A DNA stretch of 64,000 bases, taken from the NCBI GenBank assembly GCA_024742475.1, contig JANSYI010000036.1:1-64000 (forward strand), read 5' to 3'. Position numbers and translations under genes: made by a program. Below, one piece after another: positions 7,014 to 16,113 of this stretch (its first letter is position 1; the number at the start of each line of letters is the position of its first letter). Origin of the DNA: a bacterium (lineage in GTDB: Bacteria > Myxococcota_A > Polyangia > Nannocystales > Nannocystaceae). The notes under the pieces are model-generated. The model saw nothing but the letters and a program-made list of their open reading frames with translations. It searched no databases and was not told where the DNA came from.

Positions 7014-10000
7014 CGCAAATCCTCCACCTGCATGTCGAGCGCCGGCTGACGCAGCAGCGGGTACTCGTCGGGCTTGTAGATGTTGAGGCGCTCGCGAGCA
7101 GCCCGCGTGAACTCGTTCTCGACGCTGTAGGCCTTCGAGAGCTTGATCGTGGCCTCGTACTCGGAAATCGCCATCGCCTCGAACTGGTCCGCCGCCCTGC
7201 CGACCTCGTCTTTGTAGGCGAACCAGACTTCGCTGTATTCCTTGAGAGACTTGGGAACGGGCGCGTCTCGGAGGTTGATTGCGGTCTGTTCGAGCGCACG
7301 CCCCTTGCTCAGCGTCGCACCCAACGCCCAGTCGACCCGCTTGTAGTCGACGACCTTGTCGAACTCCTTGCTCGCGGCGACGACGCTGTCGAGGAGCTGC
7401 TTGGATTCCTTCTCCAGCTTCTTTGGCCGGGTGCTCTTGATGCGCGCGCTGCTGACCTTTTCGAGCTCGGCCGTGGCGAGCAGGAACTGGGCCTCGCTGG
7501 GGAAGTCGGCGGCCTCGGAGGCTGGCTTGAGCTGCCGCGTCTCGAACTCGGCGACGGTCTGGCGGTAGTACTCGAACGCCTTCTTGCGGTTGCCGAGCTG
7601 AGCGTGCGCCTGGCCGATGCGAAGCTGCGCCTCGACGACCCGTTCGCTCTGCCCCGCGTCGGCGGTGTGCTGGTTGAGGAAGTTCTGATAGGCCGCGATG
7701 GTCTTCTTGTGCTGGTCGGTCTTGCCCAGCACCTGCGCGGCCTTGAAGCGCGCCTCGGCGGCCTCGGTGGGGTCGTCGGTCTGCGCGGCGAAGCGCTGGT
7801 ACATCTGCGAGCTGCGCTCGTACTCCTGCAGCGCGTCGAGGACCTCGGCGGCGTTCTTGAGGCCCTCGTCGCGGTACTCGCTGTCCTTGTAGCGCTCGTC
7901 CTCCGCGAGGATCGTGTAGGAGCCGACCGCCTCTTCGTACTCGAAGAAGCGCGAGTGGTTGAAGCCGGTGCGAAGCAGGGCGTCGTCGGCGAACTCCGAG
8001 TCGGGGTAGTCGGAGTAGATCCGCTTGTAGGTCTGGCTGGCCGAGCTGAAGCGGCCGATGTTCTCGTAGGCGACCGCGGCGTTGTTGAGCGCTCGGTCGG
8101 CGTTGGGGTCCTTGGGCGCCTGGTCGACGAGCGCGACGTAGCGGTCGGCCGCCGCCTCGAACTCGCCGGCGTCGTAGAGGATGGTGGCTTCCTTGAATCG
8201 GACCGCGTTGCCGAGCGCGGTCAGCTGTCCGGCGAACTTCTCCTTCTCGGCTCCTTCGCCGCAGCCCTTCTCGCCCAGGGTCTGCGTCCACTCCTGCGCG
8301 CCCTCGAGGTCGCCGAGCACGACGCGGGCGTCGAGGATCGCCTGGCCGGCGTTGATGGCGATGTTCTGGCTGCAGTAGTCGTCGATGACCCGCTCGAAAC
8401 GCGCCTGAGCCTCGTCGAAGCGAAGGTAGCGCTGGGAGATCTCGGCGGCTTGATAGGCCATGGTCCCGGCCTCATCGGCGTCGGGACGCAGCGCGACGAA
8501 GCGGTCGTAGGCTTCCTGCAGCGCCAGCTCGATCTCGGGGATCTCGCTGGGTTGGTCGAACGGGCCCTCCATGCCGTCCTTCGGCATGTCGGGGCGCGCG
8601 TAGCCGCCGGCGGTGATCTGCTGCTCGAGGTACGCCTCGTAGGAGAGCACCGCGCCGCTGGCGGCCTCCTCTTGCAGGCGGTTGTCGATGTTGGAGTCGC
8701 GGACCTCGGCGAACTGCGCGGCCGCCTTGGGGTAGTCGCCGGCGTAGTAGAGCGCGTCGGCGAAGTTGTAGCGGTACTCGTAGGACGCCTCGGTATCGGG
8801 GAAGCGCTCGAGGTAGGCCTCGTAGGCCCGCGCCGCGATGCCGTACTCGACCTTGGCTTCCTCGGTCTTGCCCTCGCCGCGCAGCTCCTGCGCGTAGACG
8901 TGGTGGTCGACCGCGGTGGCGACGAGCGCCCCCTCGGCGAGCTTGAGCGCGGCCTCGATGGTGTCGGGGTCGTCTTCGTTGGCGTAGAACCACTTGGTGC
9001 CGCGCAGGTAGTTGGTGGCCAGGGCGTCGCGCGCCCGGGTGGCTCCCTCCTTCTCCTGCAGCATCTGATAGGCCTCGAGGATGCGGTTTTGAATGCTGGG
9101 CGCCGCAGCGGCCAGCGGCCAGCGATCGAGCGTGCTCTGCCAGATGCCGATCGCGGTCTGGTAGTCGGTTTGGTAGGCGAGCAGGTCGCCGAGCGCGGCG
9201 TAGACCTCGGGCACGTGCCGCTCGTTGCCTCGCTCCCGATAGTCGCGGTCGAGGCGTCGGTAGCCGCGGACGCGGTCGGGGTTGCCGTCGTTGTCCCAGT
9301 CTTCTTCGACGTAGGTCTTGGCGAGATAGCGGACGGCGTCGTCACGCAGGGCGAGCGCGCCGGAGACCTCCTCGCTGTCGCGCCGGGCGTCGGCGTAGAG
9401 GATGAACTCGTCGAACTTCTTCGCCGCCCGGGGAAACTCGCGCATGAGGTAGAGCGTCCACGCGACGCGAATGAGCGCTTCGTCGTAGAGGTCGTCCTCG
9501 GGGCTGCTCGCGGCCTTGGCGTAGGCGTCGAGGGCTGGGCCGAACTGGTCGGCGTCGTAGTGCGTCTCGCCGATGCGCAGCCACGCCTCGGCGACGAACT
9601 CGCTGTCTTGCTTCCACGGGTCGCAGCCCTCGTAGATGCCCTCGGGGAACGTGTTGCCCGCGACGTTGGAGCCGGTCGCGTCGGGCGGGTCGAACTTGTT
9701 CGCGCAGGCGAGCGCCAGGTAGCTCTGACGCGACTGCTCGGGCTGCTCCATCTCGTAGAGCAGCGTGCCCATCATGTACAGCGCACCGTCGCCGAGGTGG
9801 AAGCGCGGGAACCGGCCCACGATGCCGCGGTACAGCGCGATCGAGTCGCTGTAGTCGGCCTTGGGACTGGCCGGCGGCTCGACCTGCGCGTCGGGGTTCT
9901 TCTCCTGCGCCTTGACGTAGGCGTCGACCTCTTTGGCGAACGCATCTTCTTGGCGGGCGAGCCGCTCGGTGCTGGCCTCGAAGTAGAGCTCGGCCAGGCG

Positions 10001-10492
10001 GTACATGATCTCGGGCGTCCACGTGGCGTCGTCGGGGTGCACCTCGAGGAAGTCGGAGTAGCGGCGGATCGCTTGCGCCCGCATCTTGCGAGCCTTGGCC
10101 TGGTGCTCGCGGATCTGGCGGTCGTAGTGGTTCTCGAGCGCGCGCCGACCGTCGGCGCCCTCGATCTTGAGCAGCTCGCCGACGGTGTGGGACGCGGCGT
10201 GGTGGGCGGACTTGTAGCGCCCGAGCAGCTGCTCCAACGTGTCGAGCGCCTCGGACTCCTTGTCGCTCTTGGGGCGGACCGGCAGCGGAGCCTGGAGACG
10301 GCCCGCGTCGGTGGGGCGGATCTGGCGCTCGAGCGGCACGCCCGAGCCGGGTTCGCCCGCGATCCTGCGCTTGCGCTCGAGCTCGCGCTCCTTGTCGTCG
10401 CCGAGCTTGTCCAAGTCCGCGGGCAACGCCGCCGCCGCGCTGGGCAGGAGCAGGCCCAAGCCGACGAACGCTCCGATGCGCAGGCGCTTCAT
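7010..10492 (-). CDS. gltD: GltD/AgmU-like large periplasmic TPR protein
   Basis: An 1160-residue protein with a signal peptide (about 1-22, ending AAALP) and TPR/Sel1-like helical repeats over nearly the whole length. Repeated motifs are YYAGDYPKAAAQFAEV, NAAVAYENIGRFSSA and LRIGQAHAQLGNRKKAFEYY. Length, export and repeat content match Myxococcus AgmU/GltD, a scaffold of the gliding complex. ATG 10492 overlaps the TGA of the gltC-like gene (ATGA) and its own TGA overlaps the gltE-like start (ATGA), so three TPR proteins are translated as a coupled set. Identification is by architecture and neighbourhood. Confidence 0.75.
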   Translation of the reverse strand: MKRLRIGAFVGLGLLLPSAAAALPADLDKLGDDKERELERKRRIAGEPGSGVPLERQIRPTDAGRLQAPLPVRPKSDKESEALDTLEQLLGRYKSAHHAASHTVGELLKIEGADGRRALENHYDRQIREHQAKARKMRAQAIRRYSDFLEVHPDDATWTPEIMYRLAELYFEASTERLARQEDAFAKEVDAYVKAQEKNPDAQVEPPASPKADYSDSIALYRGIVGRFPRFHLGDGALYMMGTLLYEMEQPEQSRQSYLALACANKFDPPDATGSNVAGNTFPEGIYEGCDPWKQDSEFVAEAWLRIGETHYDADQFGPALDAYAKAASSPEDDLYDEALIRVAWTLYLMREFPRAAKKFDEFILYADARRDSEEVSGALALRDDAVRYLAKTYVEEDWDNDGNPDRVRGYRRLDRDYRERGNERHVPEVYAALGDLLAYQTDYQTAIGIWQSTLDRWPLAAAAPSIQNRILEAYQMLQEKEGATRARDALATNYLRGTKWFYANEDDPDTIEAALKLAEGALVATAVDHHVYAQELRGEGKTEEAKVEYGIAARAYEAYLERFPDTEASYEYRYNFADALYYAGDYPKAAAQFAEVRDSNIDNRLQEEAASGAVLSYEAYLEQQITAGGYARPDMPKDGMEGPFDQPSEIPEIELALQEAYDRFVALRPDADEAGTMAYQAAEISQRYLRFDEAQARFERVIDDYCSQNIAINAGQAILDARVVLGDLEGAQEWTQTLGEKGCGEGAEKEKFAGQLTALGNAVRFKEATILYDAGEFEAAADRYVALVDQAPKDPNADRALNNAAVAYENIGRFSSASQTYKRIYSDYPDSEFADDALLRTGFNHSRFFEYEEAVGSYTILAEDERYKDSEYRDEGLKNAAEVLDALQEYERSSQMYQRFAAQTDDPTEAAEARFKAAQVLGKTDQHKKTIAAYQNFLNQHTADAGQSERVVEAQLRIGQAHAQLGNRKKAFEYYRQTVAEFETRQLKPASEAADFPSEAQFLLATAELEKVSSARIKSTRPKKLEKESKQLLDSVVAASKEFDKVVDYKRVDWALGATLSKGRALEQTAINLRDAPVPKSLKEYSEVWFAYKDEVGRAADQFEAMAISEYEATIKLSKAYSVENEFTRAARERLNIYKPDEYPLLRQPALDMQVEDLR

Positions 10493-12915
10493 GGGACGAG
10501 TTCCTCCAGACCCATCTCGATCGCCAGATCGAGCTCCCGCAGGTCACGGTCGCGGACGCGTTCGAGGCGACCGACCTCGTCGGTCTCGGATTCCTTCATG
10601 GCCCACGCCACGTCGAGCAGGCCCACTTCGGACCGCATCGTGAGGTTGGCGATCTCGCCCACCACATCGCCATAGGCCGCCTCGAGCACCTGTGCCACCA
10701 CGGCCTTGGTCTCGCCGGTGGTGGCGGTGAGCTCCTCGAGGTAGCGGTCGAGGTTGGCGCGCTCTTCGACCAAGATGGTGACCGCGTCCGCGAGCTTGTT
10801 CGCGGCCGCGCGTTCGAGCGCACCGCGGGTGTTGTCGACCCGCACCTGCATCGCCTCGACGCGCTTCATGACCGTGGCGGCGTCGGGGTCCGGCTTGGCC
10901 TTGGAGAGCGCCGCCCACATGCCCTGCAGGTGCTTGCGATAGGCACGGTTGGCCTTCTGCTGCGCCTCGAGCAGCGGGTCTTGGTAGCGCACGGCCGAAC
11001 GCGCTCGGGCGATCTCGTCGCGCAGGTCTCGCGACGCCTTCTCCAACGCTGCGATCTCGTCGCGCTGCTCGGCGGCCTGCTTGAGGAAGCCCTGGCGGTC
11101 GATCTTCTGCTCCTTGCGGGTCTGCTCGTAGTAGTTCTCGGCTGCGATCAGCTCGGCTCGCATCTCACCGATGAACAGGTCGAGCTTGTGCGCCTGCTCG
11201 GCCAGCCGCTCGAGCCGGGCGATCATCTTGCGGTACTGCGGGCCGCGGGTGCCCAGTGGCTCGTCGACGAGGCGGCGGAGCTTCTGGCGCTGCGCCTCCA
11301 TGCGGTCGAGCGATCCACCCTTGAGCTTGCTGGCCAAGCGGTCGACCAGCGCTTCGCGCACGTCGATCAGGTCGCTATCGACGTTGTCGAGGCTTGTGAC
11401 GTGCGCGCCCAGGTCGTTGAACAGCCGCGCCTTCTCCCGCGCCTGCACGGCCTCTTCCATGCGCGCGAGCAGGTCGCAGGTCTCGGCGAGCTCGCGCTCG
11501 AGCATGCCGACCTCGCGCGCGAGCGACTCGGCGTGCACGGCCGAATCGAGCCCCCGCGCCACGGGCAGGGCCGCGGCGGGCAGCAGCGAGGTGAGCGAGA
11601 AGTTCTCCATGTCCTCGCCGACGACGGCGGCGAAGTAGGTGCGCGCGTCGGCGCGCGTGGAGAGCTTGCGAGCCATCCGCTTGCCCAGGCGGTCGAACTC
11701 GCGGCGTAGGGTGAGGAACTCCTCCTCGGCGCCGGCATAGTCGCGCTGCTGAATCTTGATCTTTCCGCGGAGCTGCTTGATCTCGGCCGAGATCGGCGAG
11801 TCGGGGTCGTAGATGAGCAGCAGGTCGAGCGCCTGAATGGCCTGCTCGTACTCCTTGTTGCCCAGCAGCGTCCAGGCGGTCTCGTACATGGCTTCGGGGA
11901 AGAACGGGGAGTCGCGGCCGATCTGCCGGTAGGCCTTGACCGCGTCTTCGGCCTCGCCGGTGTCGTGACGAATGCGGCCGATGGCCAGCCACGACAGCTC
12001 TTTGATCTGACGATCGCGCGGGTTGCCCGGGTTGGCCTTGACGATGTTGCCGAAGCGCTCGATCGCCTCGTCGTAGTTGCCCGCGCCGGCGGCCGCGGAC
12101 GCGGCGACGTAGGCCGCACGCACGCGCCACTTCGCGCCGGGGCCACCCTTGCTGATCGGCACGTCGATCGGGCTGAGCGACTCGAGCTCCACGATGGCTT
12201 TGTCGTAGCGCTCGGTGAGGAAGAGGTAGCGGCCGTAGCTGTAGCGCAGCTCGGGGTCGCGATCGGAGCGGGGAAACGACTCGGCCCACTGAATGAGACG
12301 CTCGGCGTCGTCGGCCTTGACGAGCCCCTCGGGCGGGTCGAGCGAGACGTCGACGCCCACCGACTGCAGGCGCGCCCGGACCTCGGGCGTGGCCGAGAGC
12401 CCAGGGCGGCGCGCGAAGCCCTTTTCGCGCCGCAGCAGCGCCAGGTCGAAGAGCCGAGCGACGGCCAGCTGGTGGAAGCGGCGTGCGTCGGGGCGGCGGT
12501 CCGAGAGCGTCTGCGAGAACAGCTCGACCGCCCAGCGCTGCATGTCCATCTTCACGAGGGCGTCGCCGAGGAAGAACACCGCCTGAATGCCCGCGGGCGT
12601 CTCGCCGTGGTTCTCGACCAGATCGAGGAACTTGATCGCGGCGCCCTCGTAGTCGCCCTCGGCCAGCTGCAGCTGGCCCTGTACGAGCCGCTTGGCCAGC
12701 GCCTTGTCGCTGGGCACGACCTCTTTGGCTGCCGCGCGCTCGGCCTTGACCACGCTCTGCTCCGACTCTCGCAGCCGCTGCACGAGATCGCCGAGCTTGG
12801 CGGCGTCCTTCTTGCCCCGACGACTGCCGGGCGCTGCGCTGACGTCGGTGGAGACCGACAGCCCCGCGGTGCCGACCACGAGCGCGAGCAGGAGCGAGTG
12901 AGGGAAGCGCAGCAC
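10489..12915 (-). CDS. gltC: GltC-like periplasmic TPR/coiled-coil protein
   Basis: An 808-residue exported protein starting at GTG 12915, only six bases after the upstream stop codon. It has a signal peptide (about 1-28, VSA-APG) and TPR-type repeats in the first 430 residues (AAIKFLDLVENHGETP, ETAWTLLGNKEYEQAI). The second half is long charged helices likely to form coiled coils, with heptad-rich segments near 520-720. Placement between the cluster's first gene and the GltD-like gene and the TPR content suggest GltC, a soluble partner of GltD/GltE-type proteins. The assignment to GltC is less certain than for its neighbours. Confidence 0.65.
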   Translation of the reverse strand: MLRFPHSLLLALVVGTAGLSVSTDVSAAPGSRRGKKDAAKLGDLVQRLRESEQSVVKAERAAAKEVVPSDKALAKRLVQGQLQLAEGDYEGAAIKFLDLVENHGETPAGIQAVFFLGDALVKMDMQRWAVELFSQTLSDRRPDARRFHQLAVARLFDLALLRREKGFARRPGLSATPEVRARLQSVGVDVSLDPPEGLVKADDAERLIQWAESFPRSDRDPELRYSYGRYLFLTERYDKAIVELESLSPIDVPISKGGPGAKWRVRAAYVAASAAAGAGNYDEAIERFGNIVKANPGNPRDRQIKELSWLAIGRIRHDTGEAEDAVKAYRQIGRDSPFFPEAMYETAWTLLGNKEYEQAIQALDLLLIYDPDSPISAEIKQLRGKIKIQQRDYAGAEEEFLTLRREFDRLGKRMARKLSTRADARTYFAAVVGEDMENFSLTSLLPAAALPVARGLDSAVHAESLAREVGMLERELAETCDLLARMEEAVQAREKARLFNDLGAHVTSLDNVDSDLIDVREALVDRLASKLKGGSLDRMEAQRQKLRRLVDEPLGTRGPQYRKMIARLERLAEQAHKLDLFIGEMRAELIAAENYYEQTRKEQKIDRQGFLKQAAEQRDEIAALEKASRDLRDEIARARSAVRYQDPLLEAQQKANRAYRKHLQGMWAALSKAKPDPDAATVMKRVEAMQVRVDNTRGALERAAANKLADAVTILVEERANLDRYLEELTATTGETKAVVAQVLEAAYGDVVGEIANLTMRSEVGLLDVAWAMKESETDEVGRLERVRDRDLRELDLAIEMGLEELVP

Positions 12916-12921
12916 GAGCGA

Positions 12922-13893
12922 CTACTTCTTGGACGCCTTGGTCTTCGTCTTCGACTTGGACTTCGAGCGACGGCGCTGCTTGGGCAGCGGGCGACCGCTC
13001 GCGTCGAGGGGCTGTTCCTGCCAGTTGACCGCGGGTCGGTCGGCCATCTCGGTGGTCAGGTTGCCCTCTTCGTAACCCGAGGAGACGATCTTGATCGCGC
13101 CGTTCTCGGGCGCGGTGAAGCTGTGGGCGCTGTTGGACGTGAAGCTGTACCCCGAGAGGTAGGAGAAGACGCCGTATCCGTGCCCGTTGTAGGTCAGCTC
13201 CACCTGCAGGTTGTGCGGGCCGGGCGGGAGGTTGCCGTCGAGGATGATGAGCTCGTCCTCGGTGTCGAGGCCGCCGGTCTCGTCGTTCTTGGCCAAGATC
13301 TGCGCGCCATCGAGCGTGTAGACGATGCGCACCAGCTTGTATCCCGAGCCCATCAGGTTGCGGTGCGCGAGAATGACCCGGCTGCCCGCGAGCACGCCGC
13401 GCAGCACGGTCTCCTTGAGCAGTGACAGGCGAGCCTTGCTGCGAAAGATGCGGTCCTTGAGGCCGTCGACGTCTTGTTGCAGCGCGTCGAGCCGATCTCC
13501 ATAGAGGTCGCTCTGCCGCACGTCGGACTTGGTCTTGCCCGCCTCGGCCTCGGCGATCGGGTTGGGCGTCGCGTTCGTCTTGGCGGGCGCGGCCGGCTTG
13601 GCCGTCGCGGGTTTGGCCGTCGTCGCCTTGGGCTTGGCCGCCTGCGGTTTCGCCGGTGCGGGAGCAGCGCTCGCAGGCGTGCTCCCGACGACCATGAAAC
13701 ACAGAGCGAGCCGAAGGAGAGCGAGCAAGGGCGCTCCGCGCCCGCTCTTGGAGGGAGCCCGGAGGGTGGCTTTGCCGCCCGGAGCAGCGGGAACCAAGAG
13801 GTTCCCCAGGAAAGGAAGCAGCGCCAGCAAGCCAGCGGTCCGTCCAATTGCTCTGGCGACCCGGTTCACACCACGGCTACGCACGGTGCCCAC
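12922..13893 (-). CDS. Periplasmic protein, first gene of the gliding cluster, with a repeat element inside its signal peptide
   Basis: About 323 residues from GTG 13893, which has AGGGG ten bases upstream; ATG 13989 and GTG 13869 are alternatives. An Ala/Pro/Lys-rich spacer comes before a folded region of about 230 residues (LYGDRLDALQQDVDGLKDRI, then beta-rich segments). Similar proteins are often mislabelled dihydrolipoamide acetyltransferase because of the spacer. GltF is a possible equivalent, but I cannot confirm it. The signal peptide is odd: the hydrophobic stretches GLLALLPFL and CFMVVGSTPASA are split by about 35 residues encoded by the hairpin element at 13,704-13,807. Removing the element would give one ordinary signal peptide. 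Confidence 0.65.
   Translation of the reverse strand: MGTVRSRGVNRVARAIGRTAGLLALLPFLGNLLVPAAPGGKATLRAPSKSGRGAPLLALLRLALCFMVVGSTPASAAPAPAKPQAAKPKATTAKPATAKPAAPAKTNATPNPIAEAEAGKTKSDVRQSDLYGDRLDALQQDVDGLKDRIFRSKARLSLLKETVLRGVLAGSRVILAHRNLMGSGYKLVRIVYTLDGAQILAKNDETGGLDTEDELIILDGNLPPGPHNLQVELTYNGHGYGVFSYLSGYSFTSNSAHSFTAPENGAIKIVSSGYEEGNLTTEMADRPAVNWQEQPLDASGRPLPKQRRRSKSKSKTKTKASKK
13704..13807. repeat. Triple-hairpin REP-like element, copy 2, inside a coding region
   Basis: 104 nt matching the element at 61-164 in length and order. Its hairpins are GGGCGC-TCC-GCGCCC, GGGTGGC-TTT-GCCGCCC and GGGAACC-AAGA-GGTTCCC. The middle stem differs from copy 1 at several bases but still pairs, one pair as a G-U wobble, and the loops differ. 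That is the pattern expected if the RNA or DNA structure is selected. It lies within the open frame of the gene ending at 12,922 and is translated through without a stop. Confidence 0.8.
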
Positions 13894-14073
13894 GGTATCA
13901 GCACCCCTGGGGCCGAACCACCAAACCGTCCGAAACCGGGCCCTTCGTTCGGTCGACGCACGTCGAGCGTCCCTGCCGTTACAGGTCATCGAACGTTGGT
14001 CCGGCGCCGCGGCCTGATCCGTGTGCGAAAGATCGAGCGCTGCGCAGACGTGGAGTGAGAGCGCCGGCTGCGC

Positions 14074-15246
14074 TCAGCGCTGCGCGTCCAAGCGGCGCCA
14101 GATGGCCTCGAGCAGCTTCTGCACGCCCTTGCCCGTGTGCGCCGAGATCACGAACAGCGGGATGTTCTTGGCCTTGAGCTCCTCGCGAAGGTCGGCGATC
14201 AGCGCCTTGCCGTTGTCGTCCATGAGCGTGTCGGCCTTGTTCAGGGCCACCACGCGGGGCTGAGACTCGAACTCACCATACTTGGACAGTTCGGCCTCGA
14301 TGGCGTCGAGGTCGCCGATCGGCTCGCGGTTGGGGTCGTCGTCGAGCGCGAGCAGATGGAGCAAGACGCGGGTGCGCTCGAGGTGCCGAAGGAACTGGTG
14401 CCCGAGCCCCTTGCCGTCGGCCGCGCCCTCGATGAGTCCCGGGACGTCGGCGACGACCATCGAGCGCTGGTCGCTGAGCTTGACCACGCCCAGCTGCGGC
14501 ACGAGCGTGGTGAACGGATAGTCGGCGACCTTGGGCCGCGCGCGGGAGATCTTGGAGATCAGCGTGGACTTGCCGACGTTGGGGTAGCCCACGATGCCGA
14601 CGTCGGCGAGCAGCTTGAGCTCGAGCCGCACGCGCAACGACTGCCCAAGCCGCCCCGGCTCGGCGTACGTCGGCGTGCGGTTGGTCGGCGTCTTGAAGTG
14701 CATGTTGCCGCGACCGCCTCGACCCCCGAGCGCGACGACCAAGGTCTCGCCCTCCTCGGTGAGATCTCCGAGCAACGTGCCGACCTCGGGCACGGCGTGT
14801 TCGGACGCGGTCTCGGAGTCGCCGGGATCGAACGGCTCGGTGAGCCAGTGGTCGTCGTCGCCTTCGGTGACGTAGATCGTCTCCATGGCGTCGTCGGGCG
14901 CGTCGTCGGGATCGACCCCCGCCGCGGTGGCCTCCTCTTCGCCGGGCCCATCGACGTAGACCATGGTGCCCACCGGCACCTTGACCACGAGATCCTTGCC
15001 GCCGCGGCCGTACTTCTGCTTGCTCGCGCCGTTGGTGCCATTCTCGGCCCGCAGGTGCTGGCGGTACTGCAGATCGAGCAGCGTGTGAAAGTGGCTGTCG
15101 GCGACGAACACGACGTTGCCGCCGTCGCCACCGTCACCGCCGGCCGGACCTCCACGGGGCACAAACGCCTCGCGCCGCCAAGCGACGGCACCACTGCCGC
15201 CCTTGCCGGCGCGAACGAAGACCCGAACTTGGTCTACGAATTTCAT
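14074..15246 (-). CDS. obgE: Obg-family GTPase ObgE/CgtA with an acidic insertion
   Basis: A 390-residue ribosome-assembly GTPase. The N-terminal Obg domain has its Gly-rich segments (GGPAGGDGGDGGNV, GGRGGRGN). The G domain has G1 GYPNVGKST at about 220-228, G3 DVPGLIEGA and G4 NKAD. The C-terminus lacks the extra OCT/TGS domains. An acidic insertion of roughly 55 residues at about 101-157 interrupts the Obg domain, pushing the P-loop about 55-60 residues further than usual. It follows rplU and rpmA on the same strand, the common bacterial order, supporting a role in 50S assembly. Confidence 0.96.
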   Translation of the reverse strand: MKFVDQVRVFVRAGKGGSGAVAWRREAFVPRGGPAGGDGGDGGNVVFVADSHFHTLLDLQYRQHLRAENGTNGASKQKYGRGGKDLVVKVPVGTMVYVDGPGEEEATAAGVDPDDAPDDAMETIYVTEGDDDHWLTEPFDPGDSETASEHAVPEVGTLLGDLTEEGETLVVALGGRGGRGNMHFKTPTNRTPTYAEPGRLGQSLRVRLELKLLADVGIVGYPNVGKSTLISKISRARPKVADYPFTTLVPQLGVVKLSDQRSMVVADVPGLIEGAADGKGLGHQFLRHLERTRVLLHLLALDDDPNREPIGDLDAIEAELSKYGEFESQPRVVALNKADTLMDDNGKALIADLREELKAKNIPLFVISAHTGKGVQKLLEAIWRRLDAQR

Positions 15247-15288
15247 TCCCCAGCCTGCCCCCCGCGCGCCTCGGCACGCGGGACCTGC

Positions 15289-15603
15289 CTACTCGGCAGC
15301 GCTGGGCGGGTTCTCGTTGAGCTTCTGCCAGCCGTCGAGGTTTGCCTCGGCCGGCTCGACCATGACGAACTTCTTGCGACGGATGCCGCGCTTGTAGAAG
15401 CGGACCGTGCCTGGACGCAGCGCGAACAGGGTGAAGTCGCGACCGAGACCCACGCCGGGTCCGGGGTGAACGTGCGTGCCGACCTGGCGGATGATGATGT
15501 TGCCAGCGACGACTTCTTGCCCGCCGAACTTCTTGACTCCGCGCATCTGCGCGTTGGAGTCACGTCCGTTCTTGATCGAGCCTTGTCCTTTTTTATGTGC
15601 CAT
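15289..15603 (-). CDS. rpmA: 50S ribosomal protein L27
   Basis: 104 residues beginning MAHKKGQGSIKNGRDSN, the typical L27 start. The conserved block follows (GGQEVVAGNIIIRQVGTHVHPG, given here as a motif spanning about residues 27-48), with a slightly long C-terminal tail (about 20 residues beyond the core). L27 reaches the peptidyl-transferase centre with its N-terminus. The gene lies 24 nt after rplU and 42 nt before obgE. A CCCGCG/CGCGGG hairpin (15,261-15,282) sits in the rpmA-obgE space and may tune obgE translation. Confidence 0.97.
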   Translation of the reverse strand: MAHKKGQGSIKNGRDSNAQMRGVKKFGGQEVVAGNIIIRQVGTHVHPGPGVGLGRDFTLFALRPGTVRFYKRGIRRKKFVMVEPAEANLDGWQKLNENPPSAAE

Positions 15604-15627
15604 CGAAAGTGATCCTCTCGGGCGCCC

Positions 15628-15951
15628 TCAGGCGGTGATGCTCTTGATCTCGAGCGCGGTGTAGGGCTGACGATGGCCAGCCTTGCGGCGGTAGTTCTTC
15701 CGACGCTTGAACTTGTAGACGATGACCTTCTTGCCGCGGCCGTGCTTCTTGACTTCGGCCTCGACCTTGGCGCCCGACACGTGGGGGGTGCCGATCTGTG
15801 CGTCGGCACCCTTGCCCACGAGAAGGACCTCGTCGAAGGAGATGGTGGCACCGACGTCGGCGGTGAGCTTCTCGACGCGGATCACGGCGCCCGGCTCGAC
15901 GCGGTACTGCTTCCCGCCGGTCTTGATGACGGCTTGTTCTTGACTGGACAT
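15628..15951 (-). CDS. rplU: 50S ribosomal protein L21
   Basis: 107 residues with the L21 features: an N-terminal IKTGGKQYRVEPG, a beta-rich core, and the basic C-terminal block YKFKRRKNYRRKAGHRQPYT, which binds 23S rRNA. It is the first gene of the rplU-rpmA-obgE operon. A good sigma-70-type promoter lies about 75-100 nt upstream (16,025-16,052). Confidence 0.97.
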   Translation of the reverse strand: MSSQEQAVIKTGGKQYRVEPGAVIRVEKLTADVGATISFDEVLLVGKGADAQIGTPHVSGAKVEAEVKKHGRGKKVIVYKFKRRKNYRRKAGHRQPYTALEIKSITA

Positions 15952-16024
15952 AAGAGGAACTCGATTGGTTGGGGCAGGCGAAAGAGCCTGAGGCGGAACC
16001 GGGACGGACCGCGCGGGAACGCGA

Positions 16025-16052
16025 AGTGTATGGATCCGCGTCCCGGGGTCAA
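16025..16052 (-). promoter_or_regulatory. Sigma-70-type promoter of rplU-rpmA-obgE
   Basis: On the minus strand TTGACC (16,047-16,052) and TACACT (16,025-16,030) are separated by 16 bp. Transcription would begin near 16,018, about 67 nt before the rplU start codon. It is the best housekeeping-type promoter seen in the window. Confidence 0.65.
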
Positions 16053-16113
16053 GCCCAAGCTCCCACCCTGTGCGAACGCCGGCGCGAAAACCCTCACGCC
16101 GGGTTCTTGGAGG

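Noticed and set aside
7604..10675. Plus-strand open frame of about 1020 residues opposite the GltD-like gene
   Set aside because: Composition is an Arg/Val/Leu/Gly antisense shadow of a GC-rich gene; no domain, and the minus-strand TPR protein explains the region fully.
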